IMG/VR virus record: IMGVR_UViG_3300012359_000046
Coordinates: 1 to 26,346 of that record
Length of the DNA: 26,346 nt
From: a virus
Direction: 5' to 3' (one strand)
Each line of letters begins with the position of its first letter. The first letter of the stretch is position 1. Below the pieces are notes generated by a model. The model saw only the letters and a list, made by a program, of their open reading frames with translations. It was not told the DNA's origin and made no database searches. Below are positions 14,711-19,852 of this stretch, piece by piece. A program made the translations under genes and the position numbers.

Positions 14711-14982
14711 TAATCGCCCAGCTCGGCCGTGATCCGGTCGATCTGCGCCTGCAGCCATGCCCGGCTGACCTCGTCCGCGTCGGTGCCCTCGACGACGTTG
14801 ACCACGTGATCGGTGATCTCGCCGGTATCCAGGTCATCGACCGCGTGGTGATGCCTGAGCGCGTTGACCAGCGTGCCGGCGAGGTTGTACCGCTTGGTCC
14901 TGGTGACCAGGGCCGCCATGTAGAGCAGCCGCCGGGTCTCGTCGAAGTCGGTCTTGTCGCCGTCGCCGATTGTCTTAGCCAT
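14710..14982 (-). CDS. Small helical hypothetical protein
   Basis: This 90-residue minus-strand protein has an ATG at 14982, 48 bases from the methyltransferase start on the other strand. It looks genuinely coding: balanced charges, a helical pattern (DETRRLLYMAALVTRTKRYNL, ending ADEVSRAWLQAQIDRITAEL) and a His-rich turn ALRHHHAVDDLD. No ribosome binding site stands out. It begins a two-gene minus-strand unit. Function unknown; neither nuclease nor DNA-binding motif is visible. Confidence 0.55.
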   Translation of the reverse strand: MAKTIGDGDKTDFDETRRLLYMAALVTRTKRYNLAGTLVNALRHHHAVDDLDTGEITDHVVNVVEGTDADEVSRAWLQAQIDRITAELGD

Positions 14983-15030
14983 CTGGACCGTCCCGTATCA
15001 GGTAGATGGATTGCCTAGGTCAGGAGAATA

Positions 15031-15630
15031 ATGCACCCGTCGGCGTACGCGTGGGCCAGCACGGCGCTGACCGCGGCCGAGGTGAAAGGCGCCCACGTCA
15101 TCGAGGCGGGCGCCTGCGACGTCAACGGCTCCGTCCGGCCCGCCGTCGAGGCGCTCGGCCCCGCGTCCTACACCGGCACCGACATGCAGGCCGGACCCGG
15201 CGTCGACGTCGTGTGGGACGCCGCCGACCTGTCCGGGCTCCCCGGCAGCGGCTATGGCGGGAAGGGTGGCGGGTTCGGCGCGTTCGGGATCGTCATCAGC
15301 ACCGAGATGCTCGAGCACGCGGAAGACTGGCAGGCGGCGATGACGGGGATGATCCGCGCGCTGACCCCCGGCGGGCTCCTCGTCCTGACCACCCGCTCCG
15401 AGGGATTCCCCTACCACGGCTACCCGGGGGACCACTGGCGGTTCAGCGTTGAGGCGATGGGCGAGATCATGGCCGCCGCCGCGATGGACGTCCTGGACCT
15501 GCGTGCCGACCACGACCCGGCGTCGCCCGGGGTGTTCGTCAAGGCCCGCAAGCCGGAGGGCTGGACGCAGCCACGCGGCATGCGGAAGGCGTGGGCGGCC
15601 ATCGCCGGAGTCACGGCGATGACCGGGTGA
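15031..15630 (+). CDS. SAM-dependent methyltransferase (Methyltransf_11 type)
   Basis: This 199-residue protein has ATG 15031 after AGGAGA (15022-15027). Motif I is VIEAGACDVNGSVRP (23-37), followed by YTGTDMQAGPGVDVV (strand 2 acid Asp51), IVISTEMLEHAEDW (motif IV and the usual EMLEH) and LTPGGLLVLTTRS. The fold is typical for small-molecule and sugar methyltransferases, and I recall similar DVNGSVR proteins beside glycosyltransferases. It lies between two minus-strand islands and upstream of the CgeB-like glycosyltransferase, so I infer a role in the same glycan pathway. Modification of DNA is unlikely because no NPPY or PC motif is present. Confidence 0.8.
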   Translation: MHPSAYAWASTALTAAEVKGAHVIEAGACDVNGSVRPAVEALGPASYTGTDMQAGPGVDVVWDAADLSGLPGSGYGGKGGGFGAFGIVISTEMLEHAEDWQAAMTGMIRALTPGGLLVLTTRSEGFPYHGYPGDHWRFSVEAMGEIMAAAAMDVLDLRADHDPASPGVFVKARKPEGWTQPRGMRKAWAAIAGVTAMTG

Positions 15631-15702
15631 GGGTGTCCTACGGAGCCCCGGCACGCGGAAGGCCAGTACGCGCAGACCAGCCAGCCGTGACCAGCCCCCT
15701 AT

Positions 15703-15776
15703 CCAGTGTGCACACCGGAACCGGGAGCTAACCCGGGGATCTTTCAGGGCCTCTCCCGATTTTCAGTCGGGTGGCC
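15703..15776. terminator. Cluster of three hairpins between convergent genes
   Basis: In the 165-base gap between the plus-strand methyltransferase stop and a minus-strand stop, three stem-loops follow one another: 15703-15718 (CCAGTGTG/CACACCGG), 15721-15736 (CCGGG, 6-base loop, CCCGG) and 15755-15771 (CCCGA, 7-base loop, TCGGG), the last flanked by GGCC on each side (15748-15751, 15773-15776). None has a clear U run. A bidirectional terminator is the simplest reading; a degraded tRNA-like element is an alternative. Confidence 0.45.
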
Positions 15777-15795
15777 ACGCCCGCAACACAGGAGT

Positions 15796-16077
15796 CTAAG
15801 CCCGGCGGACCCAGACCCGGACCCGGTTGTCCCCGAGCGGCTCGGCGTGGTCGATAGGGAACGCCCACTGCCGGTCCCCGCTGGTGATCCTGAGCGTCTC
15901 GCCCTCCCGGTACTGACCGGGCGGGTTCGGCTGATCAAAGGTGTCGATCACGACGGGCATCAGGTCAGGGACCGGGCCGGGCAGCGCGGCGACATCGACG
16001 TCGGGGCTGTAGGTGCCGGTGAACGTGCCGCTGGCCTCCGGCAGCCCGGCCACGTAATCCCGGGATCCGCTCGTCAT
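15796..16077 (-). CDS. Small protein with a tail-tube-like signature
   Basis: This is a 93-residue minus-strand protein starting at ATG 16077, which overlaps the stop of the gene before it (ATGA). Its start, RDYVAGLPEASGTFTG, closely matches the DANKVYVGGLPDASGDFSG segment of the tail tube protein at 17561-17989. The second half (GQYREGETLRITSGDRQWAF, then NRVRVWVRR) reads as beta strands. It may be a small tube-fold relative or a fragment of a tail protein reused on the other strand. No ribosome binding site is obvious, so coupling to the previous gene is likely. Function is not known. Confidence 0.55.
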   Translation of the reverse strand: MTSGSRDYVAGLPEASGTFTGTYSPDVDVAALPGPVPDLMPVVIDTFDQPNPPGQYREGETLRITSGDRQWAFPIDHAEPLGDNRVRVWVRRA

Positions 16078-16232
16078 CCATGGGGATAACCCCCGATTTC
16101 TCCCGGGCCCGGCTGCCACGGTTCGCCGGGGTCGCCGCCCGCATCCGGCAGGCCGTCCAGGAAGGCATGCGCCATCGCCTGGGACAACCCGTCCCGCTGC
16201 TCCTGGCTCAGCTCCGGAAGTTTTTCCGCCAT
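16074..16232 (-). CDS. Small hypothetical protein coupled to the tail-tube-like gene
   Basis: This is a 52-residue frame on the minus strand with ATG at 16232 and a TGA that overlaps the next ATG (ATGA). It opens with a charged helix (MAEKLPELSQEQRDGLSQAM), then becomes Gly/Pro-rich. The overlap with a convincing downstream gene is the main support. No strong ribosome binding site is visible. I do not recognise it. Confidence 0.45.
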   Translation of the reverse strand: MAEKLPELSQEQRDGLSQAMAHAFLDGLPDAGGDPGEPWQPGPGEIGGYPHG

Positions 16233-16245
16233 GACTGGGAGTGTA

Positions 16246-16284
16246 ATGCGCTGGCTGCTGATCCACCCCCGGTCGCAGGGCTAG
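16246..16284 (+). pseudogene. Remnant of a glycosyltransferase 5' end
   Basis: GGGAG (16237-16241), a 4-base spacer and ATG 16246 open a frame that encodes MRWLLIHP and then stops after 12 codons (TAG 16282-16284). The same RWLLIHP opens the glycosyltransferase at 16493. The two 20-base copies (16249-16268 and 16496-16515) differ at two bases, both synonymous. I infer the remains of a duplicated gene start. Confidence 0.5.
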
Positions 16285-16293
16285 GGCAGTGCA

Positions 16294-16494
16294 TCACCAC
16301 AAGGCCACGTGCTGCTGATAATGCCGGACCATACCTGAACTGCGCCAGATGTCATCGCGATCCTCGCGACCGTAATCCCGCAGCTCAGCGCCCTCGACGA
16401 TCTCATCGCAGTACCGGGTCACAGGCAGATCCTGCGGCATCTCCTGAAGCGCGCTGATCAGTTCACCGACGGTCATATCTGGGAGGTTAGCCAT
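16294..16494 (-). CDS. Small protein of the MTVGELI.AL type
   Basis: This 66-residue minus-strand protein has ATG 16494; the long upstream extension of this frame is antisense to the glycosyltransferase and is discarded. The sequence DMTVGELISALQEMPQDLPV followed by an acidic middle (EIVEGAELRDYG) matches a type of short phage protein I have seen in many genomes, usually annotated as hypothetical. Its start codon overlaps the proposed ATT start of the plus-strand glycosyltransferase by two bases, so the two genes run divergently from one point. Function unknown. Confidence 0.55.
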   Translation of the reverse strand: MANLPDMTVGELISALQEMPQDLPVTRYCDEIVEGAELRDYGREDRDDIWRSSGMVRHYQQHVALW

Positions 16495-16495
16495 T
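16481..16495 (+). promoter_or_regulatory. Ribosome binding site and probable ATT start
   Basis: GGGAGG (16481-16486), a 6-base spacer and ATT (16493-16495) precede the RWLLIHPGPSWSVADV sequence. The alternative GTG at 16532 has no ribosome binding site and would remove the conserved first strand. The upstream duplicate has ATG at the same place. Confidence 0.6.
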
Positions 16496-17548
16496 CGCTG
16501 GCTGCTCATCCATCCAGGACCTTCGTGGTCCGTGGCTGACGTTTTCAACGGCTGGTCCGAGGCCCTCACCGGACTCGGCGAGCAGGTCGAGGAATACCCG
16601 CTCGACGCGGCGCTGCGGTTCTTCAACAACGCGCTCGCCGAAACCGGGGAGGTCCGGCCGTGCGGCTGCCGTGAGGTGCGGAAGTACCTGGACCGCGACC
16701 AGGCCGCCCGGCTCGCCGTCGACCCGATCCTCGCCGCCGCGCACCGGTTCGGGCCCGACGTGATCCTGTGCACCTCCGCGTTCTTCATGCAGCCGTGGCT
16801 CCTGGAGATCCTCCGCGCCCGGCGCCACAAGATCGTCTTGCTGACGACGGAAAGTCCTTACCAGGACGACTACCAGCTGAAAGTCGCGGAGTACGCGGAC
16901 CTGACCCTGCTTAACGACCCGGTCAACATCGGCCTGTACCGGGACATCGGCCCCGCCGAGTACATGCCGCAGGCGTACCGGGAGTCGGTCCACTACCCGC
17001 CGCCGCCCGGCACCGTCCCGGAATACGACCTCGCGTTCGTCGGCACCGGGTTCCCGTCCCGCGTCAGGTTCTTCTCGGCGATGGACCTGGCCGGGCTGAA
17101 CGTCCGCCTGTCCGGCCTGTGGATGGACTTGGCGGAGGACTCGCCGCTGCGGGAGTGGACCGCCACTGAAGCCGACGACTGCGTCGGCAACCACGAGGTC
17201 GCCGCTATCTACCGGCGCAGCAGGACCGGCATCAACGTCTACCGGACCGAATCCGAGGCCGGGCACGCGGGCGAGGGATGGGCCTGCGGGCCCCGCGAGA
17301 TCGAGATGGCCGCGTCCGGACTGTGGTTCGCCCGCGACCCCCGCCCGGAATCGGACGAGCTGTTCCCGATGCTCCCGTCGTTCACCAGCCCGGAAGAAGC
17401 CGGGGACCTCATCCGCTGGGCCCTCGCCCACCCGGAAGAACGCGAGCAGGCGGCGCTGAAGGCCCGCGCCGCGATCGCGGACCGCACGTTCACCGAGCAC
17501 GCCAAGCAGCTGCTCCGGCTGCTCAGCCGGCAGCCCGTCACGATGTAG
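16493..17548 (+). CDS. Glycosyltransferase, CgeB-like GT-B family
   Basis: This is 351 residues if translation starts at ATT 16493 (338 from GTG 16532). The N-terminal RWLLIHPGPSWSVADVFNGW is the first strand and helix of the GT-B fold, as in phage glycosyltransferases that begin with HPGP.FSVADV. Further blocks are LLTTESPYQDD, LLNDPVNI, a central DLAFVGTGFPSRVRFF, GINVYR, and the donor-site CGPREIEMAASGLWFARD of the Glyco_trans_1_2 type. The C-terminal helix is FTEHAKQLLRLL. It would transfer a sugar from a nucleotide donor, and the tail tube gene follows after 12 bases. Its place next to a methyltransferase and the tail gene suggests virion glycosylation. Donor and acceptor are unknown. 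Confidence 0.82.
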   Translation: MRWLLIHPGPSWSVADVFNGWSEALTGLGEQVEEYPLDAALRFFNNALAETGEVRPCGCREVRKYLDRDQAARLAVDPILAAAHRFGPDVILCTSAFFMQPWLLEILRARRHKIVLLTTESPYQDDYQLKVAEYADLTLLNDPVNIGLYRDIGPAEYMPQAYRESVHYPPPPGTVPEYDLAFVGTGFPSRVRFFSAMDLAGLNVRLSGLWMDLAEDSPLREWTATEADDCVGNHEVAAIYRRSRTGINVYRTESEAGHAGEGWACGPREIEMAASGLWFARDPRPESDELFPMLPSFTSPEEAGDLIRWALAHPEEREQAALKARAAIADRTFTEHAKQLLRLLSRQPVTM

Positions 17549-17560
17549 GGAGAAACGCCA

Positions 17561-17989
17561 ATGCCATCCAGCAGGCGCCACGGCCGGAACGCGCAAATCT
17601 ACCTCGGCCTGACCACCGGCGCCGCCGCGGTGCCGCTGCCATTCCAGGCGGCCTGGTCAATCAACAAGGCCAGCGACAGAGATGAGGTCACGGCCTTCGG
17701 GGACGCCAACAAGGTGTACGTCGGCGGGCTCCCGGACGCCTCCGGGGACTTCTCCGGGTTCCTCGACGCGGGCACCTCCCAGACCTACGTCGCCGCCTCA
17801 GACGGACTGCCGCGCAACATGTATCTCTACTGGGATGCCGTCAACGATCCTTCGTCCTACTTCTACGGAACTGTGTTGTGCGATTTCAGCGCTGATGGCG
17901 CGGTCTCCGGCCCCGTGAACTTCAAGGCGACCTGGGCAGCAGCCGGTCCCGTCGTCCGCTACACGCAGTGGGGCGGCATCGGCACCTGA
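17561..17989 (+). CDS. Major tail (tube) protein
   Basis: This 142-residue protein has ATG 17561 after GGGAGA (17549-17554). It shows the tail tube pattern: a basic N-terminus, then AAWSINKASDRDEVTAFGD, YVGGLPDASGDFSGFLD (inner sheet and loop), NMYLYWD, GTVLCDFSADGAVSGPVNFKATW and a short end. These subunits stack as rings around the tape measure. The last 31 bases are shared with the 3' end of a minus-strand HNH gene. The short length is near the lower limit for siphovirus tube proteins. Confidence 0.8.
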   Translation: MPSSRRHGRNAQIYLGLTTGAAAVPLPFQAAWSINKASDRDEVTAFGDANKVYVGGLPDASGDFSGFLDAGTSQTYVAASDGLPRNMYLYWDAVNDPSSYFYGTVLCDFSADGAVSGPVNFKATWAAAGPVVRYTQWGGIGT

Positions 17990-18681
17990 GCCAGTTCCCG
18001 GTCCAGTTCAGCCGCTACGGCCGGGCTGTGCGCAGCTCCATGCGCCACCCGGGCCGGATCCCAGTGGATCAGCAGCTTGCCGCCCTTGCTCTGGTTGCAG
18101 GGCCGGCATGCGGGCGCGAGGTTGTACCTGGCCTCGTGGCCGCCGAGCGCGAGCGGCCGGATGTGGTCGACGTGCGTCGGAATGGCACCGCAGTAGATGC
18201 ACGGCCCTGATGCGAGCACTTCGATATAAACCGACCGTGGCACCGGACCCGCTACTTCGGCAGCTAGCTTCCGGGCGCGGCGGGCGTTGCCGTGCGTCCG
18301 CGCCCGGCCTGAGCAGGAGTCGCATTCCAGGGTCAGCCTGCGGTGAGTCTTTCCGCAGGCGGTGCACGCCCGGTCCGATTTCCGGCATTCCTGGCACTGG
18401 CTATTGGAGGCGCGGAACACGTGCTCGCAGGTGATGCAGGGATGCTCCGGGTACCGGCACGCTGAGCACTTGCGGTAGAGCCCGCGGAAGGTCGCGCCGC
18501 AGATCACGCATTCGCGGTCTGTCAGGCGGCAAGTCGGGCATAGGTATTGGGTGCCGCGATACACGCGGTCGCATGCGGTGCACTTCCGTCTCCCGATGGG
18601 GCGGCAACCGGGGCACTTACGGTACCGGCCAGTAAAGACAGTGCCGCATTGGACGCACACGCGGTCTGTACCCTGGGTCAT
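17959..18681 (-). CDS. HNH endonuclease with five tandem zinc ribbons
   Basis: This 240-residue minus-strand protein has ATG 18681 (the longer frame upstream is antisense to another gene). Five CxxC...CxxC ribbons repeat with a period of 24-25 residues: Cys9/12/23/26, 34/37/48/51, 58/61/72/75, 82/85/96/99 and 106/109/120/123. A basic linker follows (126-140). The HNH core is CIYCG (161-165), THVDHIRPLALGGH (169-182), YNLAPACRPCNQSKGGK (186-202), with Asp172-His173 and Cys161/164/192/195 as the structural zinc site. The ribbons probably read a DNA target. It overlaps the tail tube gene by 31 bases. It looks like an inserted homing endonuclease. Confidence 0.85.
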   Translation of the reverse strand: MTQGTDRVCVQCGTVFTGRYRKCPGCRPIGRRKCTACDRVYRGTQYLCPTCRLTDRECVICGATFRGLYRKCSACRYPEHPCITCEHVFRASNSQCQECRKSDRACTACGKTHRRLTLECDSCSGRARTHGNARRARKLAAEVAGPVPRSVYIEVLASGPCIYCGAIPTHVDHIRPLALGGHEARYNLAPACRPCNQSKGGKLLIHWDPARVAHGAAHSPAVAAELDRELAQVPMPPHCV

Positions 18682-18784
18682 ACCGGCCTGCTCTCTCAGG
18701 TCGTGCCCCGGGGTGCCTGAACCGCACCGCCGGGGCCTTTGCATCCGATCATATCCGCAGGTAGCGACATTCCAGGGAGGTGCT

Positions 18785-19252
18785 ATGGCGGGCCTGGCTG
18801 ACGCGGCGGCGGAACTGGAGGCTCTCGCGTTCCGGCTGCGCCGCGCCGGGGACGGCGAGCTCGTCCGGGAGGTCACCCGGGCGATGCGTGACGCCGTGAC
18901 CCCGGTGCAGGGCGAGATCCGGGCCGGGCTCAAGCCGGAACTACCGGACCGGTACGCGGCGGCCCTCGACGAGGACCTGCGGCTGGGCGTCAACGTCCGC
19001 ACGAACGAGCGGGACCCGGGCGTGTCCGTCACCGGGCAGGCCCGTAGCAAGGCCCGGAAGCTCCGCAACCTCGACGAGGGGCGGCTCACCCATCCCGTGT
19101 TCGGCAACCGCGAGGTCTGGCGCACGCAGGAGGAGCCGTCGGTGCAGCCTGGCTGGTTCACCGGCCCCGCCGAGGCGGCCGGGCCGCGGGTCCGCGCGGG
19201 AATCGAACGGGCGCTGGCGGACGTCGCCGATAAAGCAGTCAAGGGAGCCTGA
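18785..19252 (+). CDS. HK97 gp10-like neck or tail-completion protein
   Basis: This 155-residue protein has ATG 18785 after AGGGAGG. It starts with helices (DAAAELEALAFRLRRAGD, then LVREVTRAMRDAVTPVQGEI), has a basic middle (QARSKARKLRNLDEGRL), and the block HPVFGNREVWRTQ...PGWF, which is the clearest mark of the gp10-like family in actinophages. Gp10-like proteins join neck and tail. Here the gene lies after the tail tube instead of before the terminator, an unusual order. The stop overlaps the next ATG by one base (TGATG). Confidence 0.7.
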   Translation: MAGLADAAAELEALAFRLRRAGDGELVREVTRAMRDAVTPVQGEIRAGLKPELPDRYAAALDEDLRLGVNVRTNERDPGVSVTGQARSKARKLRNLDEGRLTHPVFGNREVWRTQEEPSVQPGWFTGPAEAAGPRVRAGIERALADVADKAVKGA

Positions 19253-19692
19253 TGAAGGTAACGATCGACGGCCAGGTCTACGAGTACGACGGCAGGAAAG
19301 GGCCGGTGCACGAGGCCCTGTGGATCGAGCACGTCTACAAGCGGAACTACGGCCAGTGGCAGCAGGACATGGCCGAGGGGTCGGCCAGGGCCTTCATCAT
19401 GCTCGCGTGCCTCATCTGGCGGCGCGAGGGACGGGACGTGGAGACGGCGTACCAGGATGTCCTCGACGGGAAGATCGACTTCGACATTGACGAGATGGTC
19501 CGGTCGCTGGCCGAGTCGGCCCTGGCTGAGGAGAAAGCGCGGGCCGAGGCGGACCCTACGACCCCCGGCGAGTCCCCGGACCCAGCTGGTTCACCTACGA
19601 CCGGCACCGGTACATCGGGGTCTTCGCCGAGCGGCTCGGGATCCGCCCGTGGGAAATCGGGCTCCTCGAAATCGAGGACTTCGAGGCCCTGA
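19252..19692 (+). CDS. Tail assembly chaperone, short form (G-like)
   Basis: This 146-residue protein has ATG 19252 after AAGGGAG. The first 100 residues are the folded part (TIDGQVYEYDG, EALWIEHVYKRNYGQWQQDM, FIMLACLIWRREGRDV, IDEMVRSLAESALAEEKARAEADP). The last 45 are Ser/Gly/Thr-rich and look like an out-of-frame reading of the T extension, which ends the short product at 19692. Chaperones of this type coat the tape measure before tube assembly. The ratio of short to long forms is normally set by ribosomal frameshifting. Confidence 0.75.
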   Translation: MKVTIDGQVYEYDGRKGPVHEALWIEHVYKRNYGQWQQDMAEGSARAFIMLACLIWRREGRDVETAYQDVLDGKIDFDIDEMVRSLAESALAEEKARAEADPTTPGESPDPAGSPTTGTGTSGSSPSGSGSARGKSGSSKSRTSRP

Positions 19693-19724
19693 TCGACTAC
19701 ATCGAGGACCCCGGCGGCGACTGA
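19530..19724 (+). CDS. Tail assembly chaperone, frameshift extension (T-like)
   Basis: In the -1 frame relative to the chaperone, a frame is open from 19530 (after TGA 19527-19529) to TGA 19722-19724. It encodes SWFTYDRHRYIGVF, RLGIRPWEIGLLEIEDFEAL and an acidic end, with the PWE motif typical of T extensions. The shift must take place between 19530 and about 19586. The best slip site is the run of five C at 19562-19566, where a Pro tRNA on CCC can re-pair with CCC one base back. A second candidate is the CCCC at 19574-19577. Confidence 0.65.
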   Translation, partial: GESAGRGGPYDPRRVPGPSWFTYDRHRYIGVFAERLGIRPWEIGLLEIEDFEALIDYIEDPGGD

Positions 19725-19728
19725 GCCG

Positions 19729-19812
19729 TCATGAGGAGATGTGGCTGAGGACCACGAAGATGACGGCGATGATGACGGCGGCCAGAACGAGCAGGACGAT
19801 GGTTCTTCGCAT
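19729..19812 (-). CDS. 27-residue membrane peptide
   Basis: In the 128-base gap between chaperone and tape measure, the minus strand encodes MRRTIVLLVLAAVIIAVIF followed by eight residues ending HISS. It has a basic start, one perfect membrane helix of about 19 residues and AGAGAAG (or similar purine run) upstream of ATG 19812. It could be a small membrane peptide gene. It could also be chance, since hydrophobic codons are common in this base composition. Function unknown. Confidence 0.35.
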   Translation of the reverse strand: MRRTIVLLVLAAVIIAVIFVVLSHISS

Positions 19813-19852
19813 GGCTTCTCTTTACCACGCAACCGGGAAGGGCGGGTGACCG

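Larger units (their letters stand above)
16249..16515 (+). repeat. Direct repeat pair flanking a minus-strand gene
   Basis: CGCTGGCTGCTSATCCAYCC occurs at 16249-16268 and 16496-16515 (18 of 20 identical), 247 bp apart. The small minus-strand gene 16294-16494 lies between the copies. The arrangement fits insertion or tandem duplication at the glycosyltransferase start. Confidence 0.6.

Noticed and set aside
15700-15800. Complete tRNA-Phe gene on the minus strand
   Set aside because: The anticodon arm is perfect, but the D arm cannot be formed, the stretch between acceptor and anticodon arms is about ten bases too long, and the T loop lacks TTC; kept only as a structured element.
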